Source: Tardiphaga alba (lineage in GTDB: Bacteria; Pseudomonadota; Alphaproteobacteria; Rhizobiales; Xanthobacteraceae). From it: a DNA stretch of 64,000 nt. Where the stretch lies: positions 2,249,001 through 2,313,000 of the forward strand of contig NZ_CP036498.1 in the NCBI RefSeq assembly GCF_018279705.1, read 5' to 3'. This document shows, piece after piece, positions 22,031-30,992 of this stretch. The first letter of the stretch is position 1; every line of letters begins with the position of its first letter. The notes under the pieces were generated by a model. The model saw nothing but the letters and a program-made list of their open reading frames with translations. It was not told where the DNA came from and did not search any database. Both the position numbers and the translations under genes were made by a program.

Positions 22031-23334
22031 CAAGGGATGTGGCGAACAACAAGCGATCGATCCAGCATCACATGATGGCGGTGGGCTGCGCCGCGATTGT
22101 CTTGATCGGCAGCATGGGGGTCATGGGCGCCGCGACCGACATGTCGGGTGCGGTCATTTCGTCGGGCTCGCTGGTGGTCGAGTCCAGCGTCAAGAAAGTG
22201 CAGCATCCCGCAGGCGGCGTGGTGAAGAACCTGCTGGTGACCGAAGGCGCGAAGGTCAGCAGCGGCGATCTCCTGATCCGCCTGGATGAAACAGTCGCGC
22301 AGGCCAATCTCTCGGCCGTCACCAAAAGCCTGTGGGAGCTCGAAGCGCGGCGTGCGCGGCTGCAGAGCGAACGAGACGGGCTGACGGAGATCAGTTTTCC
22401 CGATGAATTGACGTCGCTGCCGCCAGATTCACCGGCGCAGTCCATCGTGTCGGGTGAGCGCCGTTTCTTCCAGCTCCGGCATGATGCGGCGGAGGGGCAG
22501 AAACATCAGTTGAAAGAACAGGTCTCCCAACTGAAGGAGCAGATCGTCGGGCTGGAGGATCAGCTGACGGCGAAGAAGCAGGAGACTGAATTGCTGAGCA
22601 AGGAGCTGGTCGGCGTCGAGCAGCTCTGGGAGCAGCGGCTTGTCTCGATCACGCGTCTCGTGACCCTGCAGCGCGATTCCGCGCGGCTGCTTGGCGAGAA
22701 GGGGCAGCTCACCGCATCGATCGCGCAGGCGAAGGGAAAGATCTCCGAGACGGAATTGAAGATCCTGCAGATCGATCAGGATTTCCGCAGCGACGTGGCC
22801 AAGGAGCTCGCCGACGTTCGCGCCAAATATGCGGAGACATTCGAGAAGAAGGTCACGGCGCGTGACCAGGCCGAAAAACTGGAAATCCGCGCGCCGCAGA
22901 CAGGCGTGGTTCACGACCTCAACATTCATACCGAGGGCGGAGTGATCGCCGCGGGCGAGACGGTGATGACCATCGTGCCTGATGCCGATAGCTTGATCGT
23001 GGAGACCCGCGTGCCCCCGCAAGACATCGACCAGGTCAAGCTCGGTCAGTCCGCGGTGCTGCGTTTCACCAATTTCAATCAGCGGACCACCCCGGAGATC
23101 GATGGCCAGGTTTTGCGGATCGGTGCCGACGTCTCACGCGAGGACAAGGCCGGCCCGACCTATTTCGTGGTTCGTATCGCGATCGGGCAGGACCAGATCA
23201 AGAAGTTCGGTGGCGTCAAACTGATGCCCGGCATGCCGGTCGAGGTCTTCATCAGCACGGCGGAACGGACATTGCTGTCATATCTGATGAAGCCCATGGC
23301 CGATCAGATGCATCGTGCATTCCGCGAAAAATGA
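22027..23334 (+). CDS. HlyD-family type I secretion adaptor
   Basis: 435-aa membrane fusion protein bridging the ABC transporter and TolC. One membrane segment lies near residues 18-40 (VGCAAIVLIGSMGVMG). The HlyD/PrtE opening GAVISSGSLVVESSVKKVQHPAGGVVKNLLVTEGAKVSSGDLLIRLDET is complete. A long coiled coil spans about residues 95-285 (QLKEQVSQLKEQIVGLEDQLTAKKQE). The C-terminal barrel holds IRAPQTGVVHDLNIHTEGGVIAAGE and LMPGMPVEVFI. It starts inside the transporter stop codon (ATGA). The operon lacks its own outer-membrane channel; the tolC at 12.4-13.8 kb is the nearest candidate. It ends three bases from the convergent monooxygenase gene. Confidence 0.92.
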   Translation: MTRDVANNKRSIQHHMMAVGCAAIVLIGSMGVMGAATDMSGAVISSGSLVVESSVKKVQHPAGGVVKNLLVTEGAKVSSGDLLIRLDETVAQANLSAVTKSLWELEARRARLQSERDGLTEISFPDELTSLPPDSPAQSIVSGERRFFQLRHDAAEGQKHQLKEQVSQLKEQIVGLEDQLTAKKQETELLSKELVGVEQLWEQRLVSITRLVTLQRDSARLLGEKGQLTASIAQAKGKISETELKILQIDQDFRSDVAKELADVRAKYAETFEKKVTARDQAEKLEIRAPQTGVVHDLNIHTEGGVIAAGETVMTIVPDADSLIVETRVPPQDIDQVKLGQSAVLRFTNFNQRTTPEIDGQVLRIGADVSREDKAGPTYFVVRIAIGQDQIKKFGGVKLMPGMPVEVFISTAERTLLSYLMKPMADQMHRAFREK

Positions 23335-23337
23335 GGA

Positions 23338-24666
23338 TTACGCCGACGCGCTGGCCGGCGATCGCCCGGTGGCTCCCTGAGCGATGTCACCATTCAATTC
23401 ACGCGTATAGTCTCTGAAATCGACTTCCAGCGTATAGCGCGCCGAGTTCAGCCAGGTGCTGATCTTCTTCTGATGGAAGTCGCGCACTTCGAGCGCCATG
23501 TCACCCGGGCTCGGCAGTTCGACGCGGCCGCTCAGCACGGCGGCGATCCAGCGGGCCTGAACTTCGACCAGCGGAATGGTCGGCCCGATTGGCTGCACGA
23601 GGCCGGCGAAAAAGAGGCCGGGCTGTGTCGGTGGCGCCATGCGGCGATAGAGATCGACCATGCCGCCGCCTTCCGGTACGGCAAAGATTTCGGGAGCCAG
23701 GAAGGGGAAAGTGGTCTTGTAGCCGGTGGCATAGATGATGGCGTCGTAATCCGCGCGCGTCTCATCGGCGAAGACAACGGCATTGCCGTCGAGCGCGACC
23801 ACATTCGGCTTCACGTCGATCCAGCCATGACCGATATAGGGCAACAGCTCCTGGCTCAACGTCGCGTGTTCGCGCCACATCGGATGTTTCGGTCGGGGGA
23901 GACCAAACCGGGTCTGATCGCCGACCGCCAGATAGATCAGCCGCGCCATGATCTTCCGCGTCAGCAGCGTGGGAAGCTTCAGCTTGCGCCCGAAGAAGGC
24001 CGACCAGCGATCGATCGGAATGCCCATCATATATTTCGGCATCACATAGGCGCCGGTGCGGGTCGATAGAGTCACCGTTTTCGCGCGCTTGCAGAGATCG
24101 ACCGCAATATCGACGGCGGAATTGCCGATGCCGACCACCAGCACCCGTTTGTCGTCGAATGGCTGCGCGGTGCGATACTGGCTGGAGTGGATGGCGGTAC
24201 CCTCGAAATGACCTGGAAAGGCCGGCCAACGCGGGTCCCAGAGATGGCCATTCGCGACGATCACGGACCGATAGGTGCGAACGCCATCGCCAGTGCTGAC
24301 GCGCCAGCCTTCGTCGGCTTTCTCAACGGAGGTGACCTCGCAATTGAAGCGGGTGCGCGACCGCGCGCCGAAGCGGTCGGCATAAGCTTCGAGATAAGCA
24401 AGCAGTTGCTGATGCGACAGAAAGTCCGGTTTGTCGTCGCCGATGGGAAAGTCGGAATAGCCGAGATTATTGCGGCTGGTGTCGATATGCAGGCTGCGAT
24501 AGGCGCAGGACAGGCCATTGTCATTGCCGTAGCGCCACATGCCGCCGATGTCGGAGCCTTTTTCGTAGATATCGAAGCTCAGGCCTTTGTCATGAAGGGC
24601 TTTCGCCACGGCGATGCCGGAGGAGCCCGCGCCGATGATGCAGATATCCGAAGCAGTCTCGATCAT
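23338..24666 (-). CDS. Flavin-containing monooxygenase
   Basis: 442-aa class B flavin monooxygenase that uses FAD, NADPH and oxygen to oxygenate soft nucleophiles or ketones. It has an N-terminal FAD-binding GAGSSG motif (residues 12-17) and a second, NADPH-binding GIGNSAVDIA near residue 180. Between them lies FEGTAIHSSQY, matching the FMO fingerprint FxGxxxHxxxY and not the longer Baeyer-Villiger form. The motif ATGYKTTFPFL near residue 323 is also typical. The start overlaps the stop of the upstream dehydrogenase gene (24663-24666), so the two are co-translated. The substrate is unknown; the partner gene suggests a catabolic role. Confidence 0.87.
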   Translation of the reverse strand: MIETASDICIIGAGSSGIAVAKALHDKGLSFDIYEKGSDIGGMWRYGNDNGLSCAYRSLHIDTSRNNLGYSDFPIGDDKPDFLSHQQLLAYLEAYADRFGARSRTRFNCEVTSVEKADEGWRVSTGDGVRTYRSVIVANGHLWDPRWPAFPGHFEGTAIHSSQYRTAQPFDDKRVLVVGIGNSAVDIAVDLCKRAKTVTLSTRTGAYVMPKYMMGIPIDRWSAFFGRKLKLPTLLTRKIMARLIYLAVGDQTRFGLPRPKHPMWREHATLSQELLPYIGHGWIDVKPNVVALDGNAVVFADETRADYDAIIYATGYKTTFPFLAPEIFAVPEGGGMVDLYRRMAPPTQPGLFFAGLVQPIGPTIPLVEVQARWIAAVLSGRVELPSPGDMALEVRDFHQKKISTWLNSARYTLEVDFRDYTRELNGDIAQGATGRSPASASA

Positions 24667-25640
24667 GCAGTGGAGGTCTCTCTACCCGAATGTCGCTGAT
24701 AGCTGAGAATGATCTCGTCGAAGGTCTTGTCGGCCGTCACACCGATGGAAGGTGCGCGTGTCGAAATAAAGCCTTTCGGCCAGCCATCGACAATCTTTTT
24801 CAGCTCGGCGTCGGGTTCGAAAGTCACCTGCGGCGTTGTGTCCGTGACAATCGTCAATGCGGTGACGATGTCTTCCATGCTGACCGTCAATGCTGGCTGG
24901 TTCAGCGCCCGTTTGCCACGCAATGCGGTCGAATCTGTATCATGCAGCGTGATGAGATTGCGCACCACCGTGTCCACGGAGACGACAGGGACCTTGGTGT
25001 CCGGTCGTAACGGACAGACGGACGGCTGGCCTGCGACGCTGTCGCGCACGAGGCCGGCAATGCGATCCGAGACCGACTGTGTCGGCGGACCGGGATGCAC
25101 GAGCACGATCGGGAGACGAAGGGCGCGGGCATCGATCAGGCCGAGGCGGGTGGCATCGGCCAGCATCAGCTCGGCGATGGCCTTATGCGTGCCATAGGTG
25201 GTCTGCGGCCGCTGCAGATGATCGTCGTCGACATTGTCCGGGAGCAGGCCGCCGAACACGGCAATCGAACTCGGGAAGATCAGGCGCGGTGGCGCGGTGC
25301 GGTTGCCGACGGTCTCGATCATGTCGGCCAGCGACAAGACGTTGACCGCAAGTGCTGCGGCCGGGTCGGCTTCGGCGGCGCTGGTCAGGACGGCCGCGAG
25401 ATGAAAAACGCTGTGCGGCTTCCATGCGGCGATCCGCATGCGCGTTTCGCGATCGGCAATGCTGGCCTGCATGGATGTAATGCGCGGGTCGGAGATGTCC
25501 GGCAAATGCGTATCGAGCAGAAGGATCTCGTCGATTTTCTCCGAGACACCTTTGGCGTTTTTCAGCGAGCCTGCCTGAAGCAACGCTGCCGTGAGCGTCG
25601 TTCCGATAAAACCACCGGCGCCGGTAATCAGGATGCGCAT
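24663..25640 (-). CDS. NAD-dependent epimerase/dehydratase, D-erythronate dehydrogenase-like
   Basis: 325-aa extended short-chain dehydrogenase. The NAD-binding Rossmann motif is ITGAGGFIGTTL at the N-terminus. The catalytic serine region is LIFPSSIAVFGG and the YxxxK pair is in TTYGTHKAIAEL. The mid-part ALRLPIVLVHPGPPTQSVSDRIAGLVRDSVAGQP is like the DenD group that oxidises D-erythronate at C2, but the exact substrate is an inference. ATG 25640 follows GGGCGGAATTC; a longer reading to 25706 would add 22 residues ahead of the Rossmann fold and is unlikely. First gene of a two-gene minus-strand unit with the monooxygenase. Confidence 0.75.
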   Translation of the reverse strand: MRILITGAGGFIGTTLTAALLQAGSLKNAKGVSEKIDEILLLDTHLPDISDPRITSMQASIADRETRMRIAAWKPHSVFHLAAVLTSAAEADPAAALAVNVLSLADMIETVGNRTAPPRLIFPSSIAVFGGLLPDNVDDDHLQRPQTTYGTHKAIAELMLADATRLGLIDARALRLPIVLVHPGPPTQSVSDRIAGLVRDSVAGQPSVCPLRPDTKVPVVSVDTVVRNLITLHDTDSTALRGKRALNQPALTVSMEDIVTALTIVTDTTPQVTFEPDAELKKIVDGWPKGFISTRAPSIGVTADKTFDEIILSYQRHSGRETSTA

Positions 25641-25821
25641 GAATTCCGCCCCGTTGTTGACGAGCCTGTGCAGCGTGGACCGCTGCGACGATGCCATCAC
25701 TATCAACCCGTTGGCGGTGAAGTCGATGCCTGCTGGTGGAATGGCAGATCAGCGCAATTGGTGTTGCGGTCATCGGCTGCAATGATGCAGGCGGCTGAGG
25801 ATCGCCGCGGCAAACGCGCGC

Positions 25822-26934
25822 TTACGCTGCCGGCGGCGAAGATGTGGCCTGCTGCATACGATGAAAGCGCAGCACTTGCTGCGCCGTCGAAGGGCGCAAC
25901 CTTTCATAGGTGTCGCGATCGGTCGCGCTATCCGATATCGGCAGCCCCGACAGCGCCTCGCGCATATTGATGATCGCCTTCACCGTCTCCCATGAAAAAT
26001 TCGCAACCTTCGACAGAATGAGGATGCCCTCATTGCTGGATTCCACCATCATGGTCTCTGCGACCGAAACGGGAATGTGGGCAAGGCAGGCGATGGCCGC
26101 ATTCGCCTCGTCGAATTTCTTGTTCAAGGCGAATTTCAGCACCTCGTTTTCGTCGAGGCGCCCATCCTTGAACAGCAGGCGTACCAGTTCGTGCGAGATA
26201 ATCGCTTCCTCGCTCATTGTTGCCCGCGCCGACCTTGCGCGTGTGGTCGCCTGCTGAACCGCAAGTGAAACCTCGGCCGCCAGTTTCGGGTTGGCGGTGG
26301 CCAGACGCGTACGGACCGAGCTCGATGCTCTGGCGATCAGATTGAGCAGATGGTGCCGCGGGATCGATGGCCGCAGTGCGACGCAGGTGGCGATCTCGTC
26401 ATTGCCGTCTGCGCGCTGCACCAGTCTGGTATAGCCTTGCTCCGAAAACGCGGCGCCCTGGTTGTTCACGGTGCTCTTGACGACGTCGTCATTGCCGCGC
26501 TCGACGAGGATATCGGTCACTGCGCCGCTCAGAACCTTTCGCGTCGAGATGGCGAGCAGATGCCCCTGGCTCTTGGTGCGCGCATTCTCGATGAGGGAGT
26601 TTTCGTCGAGTTGGTCCGATTGTGACAGCACAGGCGCGGCGACCTCGATCAGGTCGTCGAAGGCGAGCGTTCGGATGACCTGGGGCGGGGCGCCGGCAAC
26701 GGGACCGAGGCGCTCTGCAAGAAGCGTTTTGGCGCATCCTTCGAGCTGCTCGATCAGGCATTGAAAGACATCATCGAACACGGCGATCTGCTCAGCAGAA
26801 TACTCGACCGAATGATCGACAAAAAGATCGGTGACCTTGCGCAGTGTTTCCACGCGGCGTGCCACATTGCCATGGGCGAGCGCCGCCTGGAGTTCATCGA
26901 GCAAATTGGTCGATAGCGTGGACCTGGGAGACAT
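25822..26934 (-). CDS. DUF2336 domain-containing protein
   Basis: 370-aa cytoplasmic, mostly helical protein of the DUF2336 family, common in Rhizobiales and of unknown function. The N-terminus LLDELQAALAHGNVARRVETLRKVTDLFVDHSVEYSAEQIAVFDDVFQCLIEQLE is the family's usual start. Downstream it shows HEAT-like helical repeats (LSQSDQLDENSLIENARTKSQGHLLAIS). No enzyme motif or membrane segment is seen. It lies 59 bp downstream of the diguanylate cyclase gene on the same strand, so the two may be co-transcribed and share a signalling role. Confidence 0.82.
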   Translation of the reverse strand: MSPRSTLSTNLLDELQAALAHGNVARRVETLRKVTDLFVDHSVEYSAEQIAVFDDVFQCLIEQLEGCAKTLLAERLGPVAGAPPQVIRTLAFDDLIEVAAPVLSQSDQLDENSLIENARTKSQGHLLAISTRKVLSGAVTDILVERGNDDVVKSTVNNQGAAFSEQGYTRLVQRADGNDEIATCVALRPSIPRHHLLNLIARASSSVRTRLATANPKLAAEVSLAVQQATTRARSARATMSEEAIISHELVRLLFKDGRLDENEVLKFALNKKFDEANAAIACLAHIPVSVAETMMVESSNEGILILSKVANFSWETVKAIINMREALSGLPISDSATDRDTYERLRPSTAQQVLRFHRMQQATSSPPAA

Positions 26935-26993
26935 AACTCTTTCCTGGAGCAATCAATTGACCGCCATTCTCGGCGGTTGGTCGTGAGGCAAAA

Positions 26994-28142
26994 TCAGGCG
27001 GCGGCAATGCGGTTACGTCCGCTCTCCTTTGCTGCGTAGAGTGCGCTGTCCGCACGTGCAAGCATAGATTCGGCGGCTTCGTCGGGGCGGTGTGTCGCAA
27101 CTCCTGCCGAGATGGTGACAGTCAGGCCGCCCGAGAACGCGCTCCAGTCGAGCGTCTCGATGATTGAACGCAGACGTTCCAGCATGCGAACGGCTTGATC
27201 GTGAGGGGTGTCCGGCAGGATCAGCAAAAATTCCTCACCGCCAAAGCGGCCGAATTTATCGATGCTGCGGATGTTCGCGAAAATGGTGATGGCGAATGTC
27301 CGGAGCACCTCGTCGCCGGTCAGGTGTCCGAACCTGTCATTGATACGCTTGAACCAGTCGAGGTCGATGAGTGCGACGGTGCAGGGCGACGCACCGCCTT
27401 GCGTGCGCGCGATGTCGCCTTCGAGCAGTTGCATGATGCTGCGTCGATTGAGGGCGCCGGTGAGATCGTCGAGTTCGGCAAGTTCTTCGATCCGCTTGTA
27501 AGCGCCTTCGAGTTCGACGCCCCTGCGATACAGATTGTCGCGCATCCGGCTCGCAAAGATATTGATGAACATGCCGCGACCGATGGTGACGGCGAAGGTC
27601 AGCAGCGTTCCCACGCGCTCGAGCAGTGTCGTTGCTGGCACGGCGAGCGGCAGATCTGCGACCAGGTAGAGTGCGGCGACGCTGCCCGTCATCAGGATGC
27701 AGGCCACAAGGCCCTGGAGCGGAGACGCGCGGAAGGCGATCACATTGGCGATGAGAAAGAACGCACTGAGAAAGACAATACCGACTTCGGGCGCCAGATA
27801 GATGAAGCCCAGCATCATGGCGCAGGTCACCGCCGTATAAGGGGCGGCGAAGAAGTGGTCCTTCCAGCGGTCGCTCAGGCCGCTCTCGGAGATGGCGATG
27901 AAGACTGCGAGCTTGACGGCAGCGCAAGTGGTAAACATGCCCACGATGGCAAATGACGTGCTTCCCGCGGCTGCGAACAACAGCAGCAGAGCGATGTTGA
28001 TGACGTGACTGGCTGCGGCCAGCAGCATCACCTGACGGCGGCGCGCCAGGCGTCGCTTCAGCATCGCGGACGCCGTCTCGCCTTCGACGGCTTCGAAATC
28101 GCCGTTGACCGGATCGTAGGATGAGCTCGCGATGGCCGACAT
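26994..28142 (-). CDS. Membrane diguanylate cyclase (GGDEF)
   Basis: 382-aa enzyme making cyclic di-GMP from two GTP. The N-terminal half has about six membrane segments (from VMLLAAASHVINIALLLLFAA to LLTFAVTIGRGMFI) and no recognised sensor family. The C-terminal GGDEF domain begins ELDDLTGALNRRS, has the metal-binding DLDWFKRINDRFGH and the active-site loop GGEEF. Five residues ahead of it lies RSID, a complete inhibitory RxxD site, so product inhibition is expected. Start ATG 28142 is chosen; an upstream start at 28184 would add 14 residues. It lies upstream of the DUF2336 gene on the minus strand. Confidence 0.9.
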   Translation of the reverse strand: MSAIASSSYDPVNGDFEAVEGETASAMLKRRLARRRQVMLLAAASHVINIALLLLFAAAGSTSFAIVGMFTTCAAVKLAVFIAISESGLSDRWKDHFFAAPYTAVTCAMMLGFIYLAPEVGIVFLSAFFLIANVIAFRASPLQGLVACILMTGSVAALYLVADLPLAVPATTLLERVGTLLTFAVTIGRGMFINIFASRMRDNLYRRGVELEGAYKRIEELAELDDLTGALNRRSIMQLLEGDIARTQGGASPCTVALIDLDWFKRINDRFGHLTGDEVLRTFAITIFANIRSIDKFGRFGGEEFLLILPDTPHDQAVRMLERLRSIIETLDWSAFSGGLTVTISAGVATHRPDEAAESMLARADSALYAAKESGRNRIAAA

Positions 28143-28638
28143 TGATCCACATTCTGGTTTCAACAGTGGAACTCTATGCCGCAAGCCTTTCTGTTTGGTA
28201 TCTATTGCCTCGGGGGAACCCGGCTATGTCACCTGAAATGCAGGATAATTTGCCGTATCGGGATGCCGGTGAGGGCTTTGACGGGGGTAAAAGAACCCCG
28301 GCCGGAATGCGGCCGGGGCGAGTTTCACTTGATGTAGCGGATACCCGCCGCCTCAAGATACGATCCGGGCACGATGAGGTGTCACATACCGGCCTTGCAT
28401 CCCGTGCGGGTTTCTCGATCAGGCTGACGACTTGGTAAGCTTTCCCGGTGAATCGTGCAGACACACTCGGAAACGACCAAGCATTATGGTACCCGTTTTG
28501 AGCCTCCATGGGACCGGGAGAGCCAGCTTGCACCTTTCCCAGGGCGCAATGGCCTATTCCGCAACTTTTTGAGAAGATTTTGCCCTTGCCAGTCGAACCT
28601 CTTACGATTTCAGCCCGACCAACTTTGCGAGACGGACA
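28143..28638. other. Gene-poor region between the diguanylate cyclase and second ECF sigma gene
   Basis: 496 bp without a convincing gene. It should hold the promoters of both divergent genes. The minus strand contains a short reading frame ending YLEAAGIRYIK-stop (stop near 28329) a few bases before the hairpin at 28296-28318. It has no proper start or ribosome site and could be a gene remnant or a small RNA end. No sigma consensus could be fixed. Confidence 0.4.
28296..28318 (-). terminator. Strong hairpin terminator, best read on the minus strand
   Basis: CCCCGGCCG (28296-28304) and CGGCCGGGG (28310-28318) form a perfect 9-bp stem around the loop GAATG. On the minus strand it is followed by TTCTTTT, a good terminator tail; the plus-strand tail (CGAGTTTC) is weak. 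It lies about 150 bp ahead of the diguanylate cyclase start and would stop minus-strand transcription arriving from above 28320. Confidence 0.6.
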
Positions 28639-29208
28639 GTGAGCGCGACCCAGGCAACATCAGACGAAACCCTGATCGGCCGGATTGCGCTAGGCGACCG
28701 TCTCGCGATGCAGGTGCTTTACGGGCGGCACCACGTCCGGGTGTTTCGCTTCGGCCTCCGGCTGGTGCGGAACGAACAGATTGCGGAGGACCTTATCAGC
28801 GAGGTGTTCCTGGATGTGTGGCGCCAGGCCGGAAAGTTCGAGGGGCGTTCGGCCGTCTCGACCTGGTTGCTGGCCATTACGCGGTTCAAGGCGCTCTCCG
28901 CATTACGGAAGCGCAAGGATGCCGAGCTGGACGACGAAACCGCCAATGCGATCGAGGATACGTCCGACGATCCTGAGGTGACGATCCAGAAAAAGGACAA
29001 GGGTGACGCGTTGCGAAGGTGTTTGACGTCGCTTTCGCCGGACCACCGGGAGATCGTCGATCTCGTCTACTACCACGAGAAATCGGTGGAAGAGGTGGCG
29101 GAGATTGTCGGGATTCCCGAGAACACTGTGAAGACGCGTTTGTTTTATGCACGGAAGAAATTGGCCGAACTGCTGAAGGCAGCCGGCGTGGAGCGAGGCT
29201 GGCCATGA
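28639..29208 (+). CDS. ECF RNA polymerase sigma factor
   Basis: 189-aa ECF sigma factor. Region 2 spans LYGRHHVRVFRFGLRLVRNEQIAEDLISEVFLDVWRQAGKFEGR and STWLLAITRFKALSALRKRK. Region 4 carries the helix-turn-helix LTSLSPDHREIVDLVYYHEKSVEEVAEIVGIPENTVKTRLFYARKKL. It is not closely similar to the SigF-like protein at 17.8 kb, so it should read a different promoter set. The start is GTG 28639. The gene overlaps the following anti-sigma gene by four bases. Confidence 0.9.
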   Translation: MSATQATSDETLIGRIALGDRLAMQVLYGRHHVRVFRFGLRLVRNEQIAEDLISEVFLDVWRQAGKFEGRSAVSTWLLAITRFKALSALRKRKDAELDDETANAIEDTSDDPEVTIQKKDKGDALRRCLTSLSPDHREIVDLVYYHEKSVEEVAEIVGIPENTVKTRLFYARKKLAELLKAAGVERGWP

Positions 29209-30035
29209 TGGCAATGAGCAATAAGGTGCCGGAGCAGGAGCCGGGCGAGATCGAGGCCTTGCTGCCTTGGCACGCCGCAGGCACGCTCAACGCCCGCGAC
29301 GCCCGCCGCGTCGAGGAGGCGCTGGCCCATGATTCCGATCTGGCCCGCCAATATGCCGTGATCCGTGAGGAATATGCCGAGACGATTTCTCTGAACGAGA
29401 GCCTGGGCGCGCCGTCGTCGCGCGCCATGCAGAAGTTGTTCGCGGCCATCGATGCCGAGCCGGCTCGCAAGGACACGTCGAAATCGGTGGGCTTCGGATC
29501 GCGCCTTTCGAGCTTCTTCGGCTCGCTGACGCCGCGCACGCTGATGGCCGGCACCGCGATCGGCTGTCTCGCCATCATGCTGCAGGCCGGCGTGATCGGC
29601 AGCATCGTCATGCAACGCGATGGCAGCGGCTTCCGTCCGCTCAGCCAGGAGTCGGCTCCGATGGCTGCGCCGACCGCGGCCCCGAGTGCCGCGCCAGCGC
29701 GCGAGAGCGCCCCTGCTGGAGATGCGCGCATCGTTCGCGGCCTGAATTCCTCAGCCGTAGCGCCCGCGCCATCCGCCGGTGCAGTCTCGGCGCCAGTGGC
29801 CGCTGCTGCGCGTGACGGCGCGACACGTCTGTTCGTGCGCTTCGCACCAACCGCGCGGGTGTCCGACATCACGGCCTTGCTCGATGCCTATCAGGGAACG
29901 ATCGTTGGCAATGACAAGGACGGACTGTTCCGACTTCAGTTCGGCAGCCAGGTCATGACCAAGGACCAGATCGCAGGCCTGATCCGTCGTCTCGAAAACG
30001 AGAAGATCGTGAGCATGGCGGTGCCGGCGCAGTAA
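29205..30035 (+). CDS. Anti-sigma factor, single membrane segment
   Basis: 276-aa probable anti-sigma factor. The N-terminal cytoplasmic domain (IEALLPWHAAGTLNARDARRVEEALAHDSDLARQY) is the kind found in Rhizobiales anti-sigma factors and lacks the zinc-binding HxxxCxxC of ZAS proteins. One membrane segment lies near residue 120 (LMAGTAIGCLAIMLQAGVIGSIV). An Ala/Pro-rich periplasmic linker (about 145-200) leads to a C-terminal domain (ATRLFVRFAPTARVSDITALLDAYQGTIVG) resembling a small ferredoxin-like fold. It starts inside the sigma gene's stop (ATGA), so it is co-translated and likely binds that sigma factor. The signal is unknown. Confidence 0.82.
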   Translation: MMAMSNKVPEQEPGEIEALLPWHAAGTLNARDARRVEEALAHDSDLARQYAVIREEYAETISLNESLGAPSSRAMQKLFAAIDAEPARKDTSKSVGFGSRLSSFFGSLTPRTLMAGTAIGCLAIMLQAGVIGSIVMQRDGSGFRPLSQESAPMAAPTAAPSAAPARESAPAGDARIVRGLNSSAVAPAPSAGAVSAPVAAAARDGATRLFVRFAPTARVSDITALLDAYQGTIVGNDKDGLFRLQFGSQVMTKDQIAGLIRRLENEKIVSMAVPAQ

Positions 30036-30189
30036 GCGTCGCCGGCGGCTGGTGCGATCCGGCCGCCGATTTACATCTCATCCCGTTGAACGTTTTGCGG
30101 CTTGGGCGGACTCATGAATGTGGGAGCGGCAAGTCCCTCCCCAGAGACCGACCCGGCGGATGCGCCCAACACATCGCCAGGTATGGCCA

Positions 30190-30229
30190 GACCCGTCCGG
30201 TTGTCCCCCCGGGCGGGTCTTCTCGTTTC
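30190..30229 (+). terminator. Terminator of the second sigma/anti-sigma operon
   Basis: GACCCGTCCGG (30190-30200) pairs with CCGGGCGGGTC (30209-30219) with one G-T wobble, followed by TTCTCGTTTC. It lies about 155 bp after the anti-sigma stop. Confidence 0.6.
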
Positions 30230-30463
30230 AGGAACGTGCTATCGCATCCTCTGTGATTGTTCCGCGCATTTTTGCGGCGCAGTCATTCGTTGCGCCTGCT
30301 TGACGCAACAAGCACAGGTTTGACGGGGCTTTCCTCATCGGTGCGACAACAAAGTGTCTAATTCCGAACACATTCTGGTAGACGTCTGACACTTTTCCAC
30401 AGATTGTAGACATGTACCGGTGAGTGATTCTGTTGCGTCGAGTCCGTTTTCCCTCCTGCGGAC
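30230..30463. other. Intergenic region ahead of the TIGR03809 gene
   Basis: With the preceding 30036-30189 stretch this makes a 428-bp gap. Several short ORFs here have no coding character. The hexamer GTAGAC occurs twice, and a single near-match to a DnaA box (TTTTCCACA, 30393-30401) is present. It should hold the promoter of the next gene; no clear -35/-10 pair could be fixed. Confidence 0.35.
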
Positions 30464-30985
30464 ATGCACATGTCACTGCACTCTTCTTTGTCTTCCCATT
30501 CGCTCTCTTCCGCGTCATCGCATTACGGTGACCTCAAGACCCGCCAGATCGCCGAGCGCTGGTCTGTGCTGGCCGAGAAGCGGCTGAGCCACCTCACCGA
30601 ATTGTTCGAAACCGGGCGCTGGCGCCGGTTTCACAATGAGATCGATTTTCTCGAAAACATCGCCGAGGCCAAGGATGCCGTCGAACGCTGGCGGGCCATG
30701 GCCAATGGGCAGTTCGTCTCGCCGGTGATCCGCGATGTGCCGCAGGTTCTGCAGCCCGTAGCGGCTGTGGAGATGGCGGTGCTCGAAGAACATCTGGCGC
30801 CGCGCGAGCCGGAGCGGGTGCTTCCGCATCTCGTGGCCGTCAACGACGCGCCGGAGATTCCAGCGCCGGTGCTCGAGCCGCGCAACCGCGATGTCGCCCA
30901 GGCCGGTCCGATCGCCGACTGGCCGGTGGCTGTCGATCTCGACGCCATCCGCGATCGCTATCCGATGCTGCGCGCCGCGATGTGA
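30464..30985 (+). CDS. TIGR03809 family protein
   Basis: 173-aa protein of unknown function, with the conserved N-terminal block QIAERWSVLAEKRLSHLTELFETGRWRRFHNEIDFLENIAEAKDAVERWRAMA and a variable Pro/Val-rich second half ending DLDAIRDRYPMLRAAM. The block matches what I remember of TIGR03809, a family limited to Bradyrhizobium relatives and found next to TIGR03808, as it is here. No signal peptide, membrane segment or enzyme motif is seen. An internal ATG at 30470 could be the start instead. Its end lies seven bases from the convergent TIGR03808 gene. Confidence 0.72.
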   Translation: MHMSLHSSLSSHSLSSASSHYGDLKTRQIAERWSVLAEKRLSHLTELFETGRWRRFHNEIDFLENIAEAKDAVERWRAMANGQFVSPVIRDVPQVLQPVAAVEMAVLEEHLAPREPERVLPHLVAVNDAPEIPAPVLEPRNRDVAQAGPIADWPVAVDLDAIRDRYPMLRAAM

Positions 30986-30992
30986 CGGTGCG

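Noticed and set aside
28174..28533. 119-codon minus-strand frame ahead of the diguanylate cyclase gene
   Set aside because: Runs through the strong hairpin and overlaps the cyclase start region; Ser/Arg/Pro-rich without family resemblance.
30393..30401. DnaA-box-like TTTTCCACA
   Set aside because: A single copy with one mismatch and no AT-rich unwinding region or cluster of boxes; not an origin.
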